Source of the DNA: JAZDLM01 sp043801895
Lineage (GTDB): Bacteria; Patescibacteriota; Kazan-3B-28
DNA length: 7,807 nucleotides
Reading direction: 5' to 3'
NCBI GenBank assembly: GCA_043801895.1
Contig: JAZDLM010000019.1
Coordinates: 1 to 7,807, forward strand
In this document: piece by piece, positions 1 through 5,426 of the stretch
Layout of the letters: the number at the start of each line of letters is the position of its first letter
Numbering within the stretch: position 1 is the first letter of the stretch
Translations under genes and position numbers: made by a program
The notes under the pieces: model-generated
Seen by the model: the letters and a program-made list of their open reading frames with translations, nothing else
The model's database searches: none
Told to the model about the DNA's origin: nothing

Positions 1-14
1 AAGTAATAGTTCCA

Positions 15-359
15 TTATTTTCTTTTCATAAATTCTACCCTGTTTTTATCAGGGTCAAGGATACTAAATTGAATCGCCCAAGGACGGTCTGCTAGCTCTT
101 CGTAAAAATCCAGATTTGCTGATTTGAATTGGTTATAAAACTTTTCAATATCATCCACGCCGATAAACACAGTCTGACCACCTGGCTTCTCTCGTTCCTC
201 AACCGCTGTTTTAATGCCTAGTCGTCCGCCGTTTGGGAAAATGAATGAGACAAACTTATTGGGCTGTTCATACTCTAGTTTGAAACCTAAAATATCCCGA
301 TAAAACGGGATGACTTTATTAATATCGTGGCTATATAGAACTGCGCTGTCTAAGTCCAT
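15..359 (-). CDS. VOC superfamily (glyoxalase/bleomycin-resistance fold) protein, 114 aa
   Basis: Small VOC-fold protein. The N-terminal half has the usual helix-strand signature, FYRDILGFKLEY at residues 19-30. The C-terminal half ends in LDPDKNRVEF (101-110), where E109 sits at the position used as a metal ligand in metal-dependent family members. VOC proteins include glyoxalases, dioxygenases and drug-binding resistance proteins, and the substrate cannot be told here. The start at 359 is chosen because AAAGGA lies 8 bases upstream. A longer reading from 455 would run deep into the upstream gene and adds a basic, non-VOC extension. It is the last gene seen of the minus-strand operon, 20 bases after the other VOC gene. 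VOC domains act in pairs, so the two products could form a heterodimer, but this is speculation. The fold is secure and the function is not. Confidence 0.85.
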   Translation of the reverse strand: MDLDSAVLYSHDINKVIPFYRDILGFKLEYEQPNKFVSFIFPNGGRLGIKTAVEEREKPGGQTVFIGVDDIEKFYNQFKSANLDFYEELADRPWAIQFSILDPDKNRVEFMKRK

Positions 360-379
360 TTTCTTATCCTTTCGTAATT

Positions 380-829
380 TTACTGACCCCAGTCGATTAG
401 GTCGGTGAATCTTAAATAAAATCCGAACGGATCTTCCATGCGGAAGTCGCGCCATTTCAGTTCGCCATCTTCTTTGTCCATTACTGGCTGAAGGATGTTG
501 GCTTGGAGAGTCGAAACGATTTTGTTGTAGAAATCATCGATATTGGCAACGGGAATGGTGATGGAGGTCGCATATCCCCGTTTGGTATCTTGGGAAAAGT
601 TTTTGAAATACGATTGGTTGTACACCAAATCGTTTCCGCCGTAGAAATTGATTATTGTCTCGCCCAGTTCGGCGGTCATTTTCATTACCATATAACCGGG
701 TTTATCTGTAGCGGGAGCGTGCTCCATAATTACCTTAAATCCCAGCGCTCCATAAAACTGCTTTGCCACATTAAAATCTGGCACGTGAAGCTCGATAATT
801 AGGTTGTTGCGAATTGGTGTTCTGCTCAT
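380..829 (-). CDS. VOC superfamily (glyoxalase/bleomycin-resistance fold) protein, 149 aa
   Basis: Second VOC-fold protein of the operon. Residues 10-34 (LIIELHVPDF, then FYGALGFKV) form the first beta-alpha unit. The C-terminal unit has WRDFRMEDPFGFYLRF at 126-141, the typical strand-turn-strand end. Where metal-dependent members often carry Glu in the last strand this protein has Arg (R140), so it may bind a ligand rather than catalyse a metal-dependent reaction; that is inference. It is closer in style to bleomycin/antibiotic-resistance-like VOC proteins than to glyoxalase I, but no resistance function is shown. Its ATG overlaps the TGA of the upstream HAD-like gene (ATGA at 826-829), which suggests translational coupling. 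No strong Shine-Dalgarno site of its own is visible. The stop at 380-382 lies 20 bases before the next VOC gene. Confidence 0.85.
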   Translation of the reverse strand: MSRTPIRNNLIIELHVPDFNVAKQFYGALGFKVIMEHAPATDKPGYMVMKMTAELGETIINFYGGNDLVYNQSYFKNFSQDTKRGYATSITIPVANIDDFYNKIVSTLQANILQPVMDKEDGELKWRDFRMEDPFGFYLRFTDLIDWGQ

Positions 830-1299
830 AAAATGGTCGGCAAATGGTCTACCCCAAAGAATTCGGGAACGATATATGGCTTAATCTTATTTTGGATATC
901 TGGTGTCAACTGAGTCCAAGTAATCTCGTTAACACCAATGCTTTCGCAGGTGTCGTCGACGATAATATCTGGCATTATGCGTGTTGCCGCATCGCCGTAA
1001 GTTTCTTCTCCCTGCCGATAATATAGGGGCGCCTCGGGGAAATTATATCTATCTAAGACACCCTGGATATCGGCGATCTCCTCGGGCTTTCTTCGGGACG
1101 TCAGATAGCAGATTTCATATCCATTCGCCTGCCATTCAGCCACTTTGGCTGGAGCATTACCAATAGGAATATATTCTGAATATTCCTTAATGTTCGGAAT
1201 CTGATCCAAATTCTGTTGGATAATCTCATTCCGGGCATGCCCGACCGACTCGGAATGAATAAGGATGGTGCCTTCGGTAAAAATTAATAGTTTGCTCAT
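826..1299 (-). CDS. HAD-like protein with degenerate catalytic motif I, 157 aa
   Basis: The layout resembles the haloacid dehalogenase (HAD) fold. A hydrophobic N-terminal strand runs into FTEGT (7-11), a strand ends in YLTSRR (65-70, like motif II with T67), and IMPDIIVDD (108-116) resembles motif IV with D115 and D116. Real HAD enzymes need DxDGT in motif I, where the first Asp is the nucleophile and the second the acid/base. Here these positions are F7 and E9, so phosphatase chemistry by the usual mechanism is unlikely. The protein may be a binding or regulatory derivative, or use another mechanism. The start is supported by GGAGGGG just upstream and by an ATGA overlap with the DUF3850 gene (1296-1299). 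Its stop overlaps the next VOC start. I recall similar FTEGT proteins among uncharacterised bacterial and archaeal sequences but cannot verify this here. Confidence 0.7.
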   Translation of the reverse strand: MSKLLIFTEGTILIHSESVGHARNEIIQQNLDQIPNIKEYSEYIPIGNAPAKVAEWQANGYEICYLTSRRKPEEIADIQGVLDRYNFPEAPLYYRQGEETYGDAATRIMPDIIVDDTCESIGVNEITWTQLTPDIQNKIKPYIVPEFFGVDHLPTIL

Positions 1300-1601
1300 T
1301 TCATCCCCTCCGGGTCTTCGGACCCGTAGGGTCGGAGACCAATTACTTGCCAGCCGTATTTTTCGATTTCCTCTGGCGTGTGGTTATGGAAATCACTGCC
1401 CTTGGTTTTGACGACCACGGTGACTTCTTTTTCGATCTTCCGGCCGGTGTAGTCTTTGGTTGCTGGGTTCCATTCGCGAAGCACCAGCGTGTCGCCTTTT
1501 TCGATATCAAAATCGGCCAAGCGAAATTCGAAGGTCTTTTCGCCTGAAAGGATTTTTTCGAAGAATTCCGGCCAGGTTTTCTTTTCTACGGTTTTGCTCA
1601 T
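1296..1601 (-). CDS. DUF3850/ASCH-domain protein, 101 aa
   Basis: Small protein of the ASCH/PUA-like superfamily, best matching DUF3850. Diagnostic segments are WPEFFEKILSGEKTFEFR at 10-27, GDTLVLREWNP at 37-47, YTGRKI at 52-57, and the C-terminal strand GWQVIGLRP at 84-92. The GEKTFEFR loop with flanking strands forms the putative nucleic-acid or nucleotide binding cleft of ASCH proteins. The family is proposed to bind RNA or modified nucleotides, and some ASCH proteins are nucleases or amidohydrolases. No activity can be assigned from this sequence. The length is typical for a single domain. The gene overlaps the GNAT gene upstream by ATGA (1598-1601) and the HAD-like gene downstream by ATGA. 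AAGGAA about 5 bases upstream of the ATG may serve as ribosome binding site. A second, different ASCH protein is encoded at 2541-2909. Confidence 0.85.
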   Translation of the reverse strand: MSKTVEKKTWPEFFEKILSGEKTFEFRLADFDIEKGDTLVLREWNPATKDYTGRKIEKEVTVVVKTKGSDFHNHTPEEIEKYGWQVIGLRPYGSEDPEGMK

Positions 1602-2068
1602 TTTTTCCTTGGCTTTATTTGATACACATTATACATATGCCTACCACCGAAGCTCTGTATGTTCCTCTGGGATGCTACATTGTCTGGTCGAACATAGGCT
1701 TCAATCTTGTCTAATTTGAATTTCGAAAGTTGCCTGAGCCGAACTTCGGTAAGCGCATGGGCAATGCCTTGTTTTCTGTACTTTGGCTCAACCCAAATAG
1801 CATCAAGGTCAGCAACTTTCTTTTTCTTGCCGGTTCGTCTTGAAGCCGTAGCAAAGCCCACTAAGTTACCCTCCGCTTCGGCCACAAAGATAAAGTAGTT
1901 CTTATCTTTGAAATCTGACGATATTCTTCTTAGCACCTCTGCTCTGGATGGCGCCCCGTAAAGGTGGCTACGCCTGTACTCCGAGGTATCCAACTTGTAA
2001 CGAAAATCGGCAAGCGTGTCCTTGTCTTTCTTGGTAGCCGAACGAATTGTGAAATCTAATTTCTTCAT
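1598..2068 (-). CDS. GNAT family N-acetyltransferase, 156 aa
   Basis: Acetyl-CoA-dependent N-acetyltransferase of the GNAT fold. Strand IWVEPKYRKQGIAHAL at 91-106 is motif A; R98, G101 and A103 form the RxxGxA pyrophosphate-binding loop. DNVASQRNIQSFGGR at 129-143 is motif B, with the usual Asn, Ala and Asn pattern. The N-terminal FTIRSATKKD (6-15) is a typical first strand and helix. The acceptor could be a protein N-terminus, a lysine, an amino sugar or a small molecule, and the sequence does not decide. It is the first gene of the minus-strand operon. Candidate promoter elements lie at 2091-2119, and GGAGG sits only one base before the ATG, which is unusually close. The context of small accessory enzymes resembles a detoxification or modification cluster, but this is inference. 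Confidence 0.88.
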   Translation of the reverse strand: MKKLDFTIRSATKKDKDTLADFRYKLDTSEYRRSHLYGAPSRAEVLRRISSDFKDKNYFIFVAEAEGNLVGFATASRRTGKKKKVADLDAIWVEPKYRKQGIAHALTEVRLRQLSKFKLDKIEAYVRPDNVASQRNIQSFGGRHMYNVYQIKPRKK

Positions 2069-2090
2069 GCCTCCAGTTTACCACTTCAAA

Positions 2091-2119
2091 AAGATAGCTC
2101 TGGATGCTAATTTTGTTGA
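2091..2119 (-). promoter_or_regulatory. Candidate promoter of the minus-strand five-gene operon
   Basis: Read on the minus strand, TCAACA (2119-2114) is followed after exactly 17 bases by TATCTT (2096-2091), a moderate sigma70-like pair. The spacer holds GCATCCAGAGC, a copy of the core found at three other intergenic sites in the window. Predicted transcription start is near 2084, about 16 bases before the GNAT start. An alternative is the extended -10-like TGGTAAACT only 6 bases before the ATG, which would give a leaderless mRNA. Confidence 0.5.
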
Positions 2120-2144
2120 CTAGATAAACATGGTTTGCTACTGT
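2116..2144 (+). promoter_or_regulatory. Candidate promoter of the small membrane protein gene
   Basis: TTGACT (2116-2121) is followed after 17 bases by TACTGT (2139-2144). The -35 is near consensus and the -10 is weak. It overlaps the divergent minus-strand promoter, so one segment probably serves both directions. The presumed start region, GTGTACTTTT at 2152-2161, recurs at 5533-5542 at almost the same distance from another -10 box. Confidence 0.5.
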
Positions 2145-2179
2145 ATCAGTAGTGTACTTTTACTCCGAGGAGGGGTGCT

Positions 2180-2446
2180 ATGACTACCCACCGTACGGTG
2201 ACCTCGTGTGAGTGGTTAACCACCATACTGCTCATGCCTCTCGTGTTGATCATCGGCTGTTGGCCGTTCGCCGTGGTGTTCTGCGTTATCGCGTTAGCAA
2301 TAGCGCTAGGGACGGCTTTCCTAGTTCCTATGAACACGGCCGAGATCAATTTGCCCTACCTGAGACTACTCATCGCTGCGATTATTGAGTACGGCCTCTG
2401 GGTAGGCTTCATCGTTCTTTTCGCTAGGCGGCGGAGGCTGCTATGA
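2180..2446 (+). CDS. Small hydrophobic membrane protein, 88 aa, unrecognised
   Basis: I do not recognise a family. A short polar N-terminus (1-11) is followed by a long hydrophobic stretch from about residue 13 to 50, interrupted at CWP (27-29), so it may form one long or two short membrane segments. A further hydrophobic stretch spans about 62-82. The protein ends in RRRR, which by the positive-inside rule places the C-terminus in the cytoplasm. The ATG is supported by GAGGAGG about 8 bases upstream. It stands alone, with its own candidate promoter (2116-2144) and a terminator (2479-2516), and is divergent from the GNAT operon. It is more GC-rich than the minus-strand genes around it. It could be a small integral membrane protein of the kind usual near foreign or accessory genes, but no role can be assigned. 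Confidence 0.7.
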   Translation: MTTHRTVTSCEWLTTILLMPLVLIIGCWPFAVVFCVIALAIALGTAFLVPMNTAEINLPYLRLLIAAIIEYGLWVGFIVLFARRRRLL

Positions 2447-2478
2447 CCAGGGCTACAGATGCGCCACGGAAATACATA

Positions 2479-2520
2479 AGCTGCTCGCTGGGACTCACCA
2501 GTAAGCAGCTGTTTTTTATT
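2479..2520 (+). terminator. Rho-independent terminator with a two-part stem
   Basis: AGCTGCT (2479-2485) pairs with AGCAGCT (2504-2510). Inside it CTGG (2488-2491) pairs with CCAG (2498-2501), giving a stem with small internal loops. GTTTTTTATTT follows directly. It ends the membrane protein transcript. The minus-strand ASCH gene stops at 2541, so the hairpin could also act weakly on that strand, although the T-tract there is poor. Confidence 0.85.
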
Positions 2521-2540
2521 TAATCCCTATTACTTGCCAG

Positions 2541-2909
2541 CTATACCCTACCGATTTCGATCGCTATAACGCCAAACTCGGCTTCTTGTTCTGGAGTATA
2601 GAACTGTCGGTAAGCCTGCATAGCTTGGTCTATGTTTTTAATGTCTGGCAGGATCTCATTAAGCTTTTCGCGACTCAACATTTCTAAAAGTGTTGGGTAG
2701 GGCCGAACGTCTTTTACGATAACTTCAACACTATCGGTCTCGTCATCGTTCTGGACAACAATATGGTCTCCCGTCTTCAAGTTGGCGTATTCGCCCTTTT
2801 TTAGTCTGCCCTCAATTGTTTTTTGCCCATTTTTCACAAATGTAAAATGCGGCTCAGCTCGATGATTGCTGAAAGTAGTGAAGTCGGTTGAAGCGGTAAT
2901 CTTTTTCAT
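2541..2909 (-). CDS. ASCH-domain protein, 122 aa
   Basis: ASCH-domain protein of the PUA-like superfamily, a different subfamily from the DUF3850 protein at 1296-1601. The signature GQKTIEGR is at 28-35, followed by LKTGDHIVV (44-52), a beta strand VEVIVKDVRPYPTLLEML (61-78), and the family-typical segment LPDIKNIDQAMQAYRQFY (87-104). The C-terminal strand is FGVIAIEI (112-119). ASCH domains are thought to bind RNA or nucleotides, and no catalytic role is established for this form. The start at 2909 is preferred to an upstream ATG at 2972 because the domain begins soon after MKKITAS and the extra 21 residues are not family-like. GGGGG lies one base before the ATG, an odd spacing shared with the GNAT gene. 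The gene is monocistronic and divergent from the PLP enzyme gene. Confidence 0.87.
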   Translation of the reverse strand: MKKITASTDFTTFSNHRAEPHFTFVKNGQKTIEGRLKKGEYANLKTGDHIVVQNDDETDSVEVIVKDVRPYPTLLEMLSREKLNEILPDIKNIDQAMQAYRQFYTPEQEAEFGVIAIEIGRV

Positions 2910-2915
2910 GCCCCC

Positions 2916-2921
2916 AGTATA
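2916..2921 (-). promoter_or_regulatory. Possible -10 box of the ASCH gene (leaderless or nearly so)
   Basis: TATACT lies 6 bases before the ATG at 2909, where transcription would begin at or beside the start codon. No good -35 box is visible at 16-18 bases. The same arrangement, TAAACT followed 6 bases later by ATG, occurs before the GNAT gene. Confidence 0.3.
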
Positions 2922-2925
2922 CCTC

Positions 2926-2954
2926 TTCACAGAGCGGGTTCTGGGGTACATAAT
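2926..2954 (+). promoter_or_regulatory. Weak candidate promoter of the PLP enzyme gene
   Basis: TTCACA (2926-2931) is followed after 17 bases by CATAAT (2949-2954). Both boxes deviate from consensus. The site overlaps the possible ASCH promoter on the other strand. A direct repeat of TCTGGGG followed by ACATAAT or ACATTAAT starts at 2940 and 2961, and could be an operator. Confidence 0.3.
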
Positions 2955-3019
2955 TAGGCATCTGGGGGGCACATTAATAACTCGCTATCCCCCGCAAAAA
3001 AGTTAAGGAGGACCGCCTT

Positions 3020-4195
3020 ATGAGCGGTATTGGAACCAGGTGTATCCATGCAGGATACAAACCAGAAATGCATTGGGGGGCGGTGATGCCTCCCATCTAC
3101 CAGACCTCGACCTTCACACTTGAAAGCGCTGAAGAGGGCGCACGGCGGTTTGCCGGCGACGGGAAAGACACGGGGTACATCTACACTCGTCTGGGCAATC
3201 CGACCATCAGCGTGTTGGAGAAATGCGTGGCCAATCTGGAGGGCGGAGCAGCCGGGCTTGCTTGCTCCAGCGGGATGGGCGCCTTCAACACGCTGCTTTT
3301 CGGCTTGCTGAAGGCTGGCGACCATATGATCGGCGGCCGGACACTCTACGGGCCGAGTCGGAGTATCGTGGAGAATAACTGGAACCAGTTGGGCGTTCAG
3401 TCGTCCTTCGTGGACACCTCGGACCTAGAGCAAATTCAGGCCGCTTGGCGGCCGAACACAAAACTACTCTTCGTCGAAACGCCGGCTAATCCCAACCTCA
3501 CCATCACCGACATCAAGGCCTGCGCCGAGCTGGCTCACAAGCAAGATGCGATTTTGGTGGTGGACAACACCTTCATGTCGCCGATCCTGCAACAGCCGAT
3601 CCGGTTCGGGGCCGACTACGTGCTCAACCGCGCTACCAAGTTCTGGGGCGGCCACAGCGACGTGATCGGCGGGATCATCGTTGCGCATACTCTGGAAGAG
3701 GGCGAACAGTTGCGCTCGGCATGGTGCAACCTCGGCGCAACCATGGATCCGCACCAAGCGTGGCTGATCCTTCGCAGTATTAAGACGCTAAAACTGCGAG
3801 TACTGGCAGCGCAGAAGAGTGCAGTAGAAATCGCACTTCATCTGCAGGAGCATCCTGCGGTGAAGACGGTGATGTACCCTTACCTCTCAGCTCATCCGGG
3901 GAGCAGCATCCATTCTCGCCAAGCACATGGCGGGGGCTCGCTAATCAGCTTCGAACTGAAAGGCGGACTGGAGTCTGGCCGGGACCTGATGAATCGCGTA
4001 AGACTAATCACGCTCGCCGTTAGTATGGGCGGGGTGGAGAGCCTCATCGAACATCCGGCTAGCATGACGCATTCCAGGATGCCGCCCGAGCAGCGCCTCG
4101 AGGCTGGTATCAGCGACGGACTGGTGCGGTTGAGTGTCGGGTGTGAGGATGTCGAGGACCTCGTCGCGGACCTCGTCCAAGCGCTCGCTTCTTAG
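3020..4195 (+). CDS. PLP-dependent Cys/Met metabolism enzyme, methionine gamma-lyase/cystathionine gamma-synthase family, 391 aa
   Basis: Fold type I PLP enzyme of the trans-sulfuration family, cytosolic and normally a tetramer. Full length for the family (about 390-400). Visible residues: Y55 and R57 in YIYTRLGNPT (cofactor phosphate contact from the neighbouring subunit), CSSGMGA at 82-88, Y110 in LYG, D182 in VVDNTF, the Schiff-base K207 in TKFWGGHSD, S335 in AVSMGGVESL, and R370 in LVRLSVG for the substrate carboxylate. The C-terminal AVSMGGVESLIEHPASMTHS block is like methionine gamma-lyase. The methionine gamma-lyase cysteine (Cys116 in Pseudomonas putida) is replaced by P112. The Ser before the Ala-Thr-Lys motif is R204. 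The substrate is therefore open: methionine gamma-lyase, cystathionine gamma-synthase/lyase or O-acetylhomoserine sulfhydrylase are all possible. AAGGAGG ends 8 bases before the ATG. The gene is clearly more GC-rich than def/fmt, which hints at acquisition. Confidence 0.93.
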   Translation: MSGIGTRCIHAGYKPEMHWGAVMPPIYQTSTFTLESAEEGARRFAGDGKDTGYIYTRLGNPTISVLEKCVANLEGGAAGLACSSGMGAFNTLLFGLLKAGDHMIGGRTLYGPSRSIVENNWNQLGVQSSFVDTSDLEQIQAAWRPNTKLLFVETPANPNLTITDIKACAELAHKQDAILVVDNTFMSPILQQPIRFGADYVLNRATKFWGGHSDVIGGIIVAHTLEEGEQLRSAWCNLGATMDPHQAWLILRSIKTLKLRVLAAQKSAVEIALHLQEHPAVKTVMYPYLSAHPGSSIHSRQAHGGGSLISFELKGGLESGRDLMNRVRLITLAVSMGGVESLIEHPASMTHSRMPPEQRLEAGISDGLVRLSVGCEDVEDLVADLVQALAS

Positions 4196-4219
4196 TACCT
4201 CTTGTACCAAGTAAGATCC

Positions 4220-4256
4220 AAACCGGTGCCCGTGGGCACCGGTTTTCTGTTTATTT
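4220..4256 (+). terminator. Rho-independent terminator after the PLP enzyme gene
   Basis: AAACCGGTGCCC (4220-4231) and GGGCACCGGTTT (4234-4245) form a perfect 12-base stem around a very short GT loop, in practice probably a four-base loop. The T-rich tail TCTGTTTATTTATT follows. It is a strong hairpin with an interrupted T-tract. Confidence 0.85.
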
Positions 4257-4261
4257 ATTCC

Positions 4262-4300
4262 TTGTCAAAACCCGCTTCCAGAGCCACTTTTCCCTTGACA
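4262..4300 (+). repeat. Intergenic module copy (GCTTCCAGAGC core)
   Basis: TTGTCA (4262-4267), then a 17-base spacer containing CCGCTTCCAGAGC, then CACTTT, and 10 bases after the core the -35 box TTGACA (4295-4300). Matching copies lie at 5466-5503, 6077-6112 and 2085-2121. This copy has lost the first -10 box and keeps the second promoter. Confidence 0.65.
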
Positions 4301-4323
4301 GGGACCGAGAATCGGAGTATAAT
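4295..4323 (+). promoter_or_regulatory. Consensus sigma70-type promoter for the 4406-5406 gene pair
   Basis: TTGACA (4295-4300), 17 bases, TATAAT (4318-4323): a perfect match to the housekeeping consensus. Predicted start is near 4330, giving a leader of about 75 bases. It lies directly behind the PLP enzyme terminator. Confidence 0.85.
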
Positions 4324-4360
4324 GGAGAGAATAGTACGTTGACAAGTTATATCGTCACCA

Positions 4361-4398
4361 ACCTCCTCTGGAGGGTCATTGCTCTACCCTTAAGGAGG
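4361..4398 (+). promoter_or_regulatory. Leader with possible Shine-Dalgarno sequestering switch
   Basis: CCTCC (4362-4366) can pair with GGAGG (4370-4374) across a TCT loop. CCTCCT (4362-4367) can instead pair with AGGAGG (4393-4398), which is the ribosome binding site of the gene at 4406. The two pairings exclude each other. No ligand domain is evident. Confidence 0.3.
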
Positions 4399-4405
4399 GG
4401 CAGAA

Positions 4406-4870
4406 ATGCGCATCTTACAATGGACTCTGTCGATCATGGGTCTGGGCAAGACCCAGCAGCCGGCCTACATCCGCCGGGCCCAGTTTATCTGGAAGCGGAT
4501 GCAGAGATGCCACAAGGCAACCTTGGGGAAATGGCACCTCGAAATCGGGAAAGCACCTGGCGGTAAGTTCCGTCCGGGAGTCTCCGGCGAGGAGCAAGAA
4601 GTGGGCCTGATCTCTGGTTCACTGGTACTCGGGTTCTATAAAAGTTGGGACCTGGGGAACAGCGGGCTGAACAGCCCCGACCGGACTATCCGACTCGATC
4701 AAGGCCTCGAAGTTCTGGAGCGGCTAGAGGATGACTTTTTGAAGTCGCTCCAAGAAGAACTGATGAAGACCTACCCAAAGGTCGATGTTATGGGCATTGG
4801 CCTAACGGTATGCGGCTTGGCTAATACCTGCAAGGCCGCTCTCGCCACAATGTCACCCGTCAGACGTTAA
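4406..4870 (+). CDS. Hypothetical protein, 154 aa
   Basis: I do not recognise a family. The N-terminal third is basic (IRRAQFIWKRMQRCHKATLGKW, roughly 22-43). The middle has a Gly-rich turn (GKAPGGKFRPG, 48-58). A hydrophobic strand LISGSLVLGFYKSW (68-81) follows. A charged helix LEVLERLEDDFLKSLQEELM (101-120) comes next, and the end is hydrophobic (VDVMGIGLTVCGLANTCKAALATM, about 126-149). Cysteines are at 35, 136 and 142. No signal peptide is clear. The start is well supported by AAGGAGG (4392-4398) 7 bases upstream. A reading in another frame that begins at 4339 is rejected. The next gene starts 26 bases after the stop, so the two form a short operon under the consensus promoter at 4295. 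Codon and base composition match the PLP enzyme gene rather than def/fmt. Confidence 0.75.
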   Translation: MRILQWTLSIMGLGKTQQPAYIRRAQFIWKRMQRCHKATLGKWHLEIGKAPGGKFRPGVSGEEQEVGLISGSLVLGFYKSWDLGNSGLNSPDRTIRLDQGLEVLERLEDDFLKSLQEELMKTYPKVDVMGIGLTVCGLANTCKAALATMSPVRR

Positions 4871-4896
4871 AGCGCCGGGGTAAAGGAGTCTCTGTT

Positions 4897-5406
4897 ATGC
4901 AACGCCTATTTACTCCCGAAACCTCCGTCGTCGCTGATGGATGGTCGGGAAGATTTGTGGAGGAGTTTCAACTCTCCTGGATCGTGAGCCCGGGAATGCT
5001 CGGAGGAGACGCCTTCACCGAGCTCTTCCTCACCACCGCTTCCGGCAACATCTACCGGATCGGTGAGCCGATCCGCCGCGACTGCGACGTCGCTCTTCGG
5101 ACATGGGAAATCATGAATTCCGAGCGGCAGCGCGGGAAGGGCTACGATGCCCAGGGACATCCCATCAGTCGGGAAGAGGCTAAGAAGCTCATCCTGAAAG
5201 TGGGCGCTCCCCTCGTCTGGTCGCGCGGCAACACGACTAGTCTGACCGCTATCTTAGCGGTCAATGCCAGCCGAATCTATTTCAGCGGGCTCAACGATCC
5301 TCCCACCTCGCTTCGGCACGAGTTCTGGGAGCGGGTGTTCCAGGGGCAGGAGTGTCCATACTTCGCCCCGATCGGCTGGAAGCCGCCCGTTGCCACTAAG
5401 GGCTAG
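4897..5406 (+). CDS. Hypothetical protein, 169 aa
   Basis: I do not recognise a family. It is a soluble-looking protein with many aromatic residues and no membrane segment. Visible segments include EEFQLSWIV (22-30), AFTELFLTTASGNIYRI (39-55, strand-like, with a TASGN turn), the charged stretch REEAKKLILKVGAPLVWSRGNTTSL (92-116, helix then strand), and a C-terminal HEFWERVFQGQECPYFAP (141-158). The TASGNIYRIGEPIR and LVWSRGNTTSL strands suggest a small beta-rich domain, but no catalytic motif stands out. AAAGGAG ends 8 bases before the ATG. It is the second gene of the operon that starts at 4406, and a terminator follows at once. Operon partnership suggests a shared process with the 154 aa protein, unknown at present. 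Confidence 0.75.
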   Translation: MQRLFTPETSVVADGWSGRFVEEFQLSWIVSPGMLGGDAFTELFLTTASGNIYRIGEPIRRDCDVALRTWEIMNSERQRGKGYDAQGHPISREEAKKLILKVGAPLVWSRGNTTSLTAILAVNASRIYFSGLNDPPTSLRHEFWERVFQGQECPYFAPIGWKPPVATKG

Positions 5407-5426
5407 CTTCCTCAAGTGAAGCACAG

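Noticed and set aside
360..455. N-terminal extension of the first VOC gene to 455
   Set aside because: It overlaps the upstream VOC gene by about 75 bases, has no VOC-like sequence, and the ATG at 359 has a good ribosome site.
2910..2972. Upstream ATG at 2972 for the ASCH gene
   Set aside because: The added 21 residues are not family-like and no ribosome site precedes it.
2954..3325. Minus-strand open frame across the PLP enzyme start
   Set aside because: It is a shadow of a clearly conserved gene in a GC-rich region.
4339..4566. Plus-strand frame starting at 4339
   Set aside because: It starts inside the leader without a ribosome site and overlaps the better-supported gene at 4406 in another frame.
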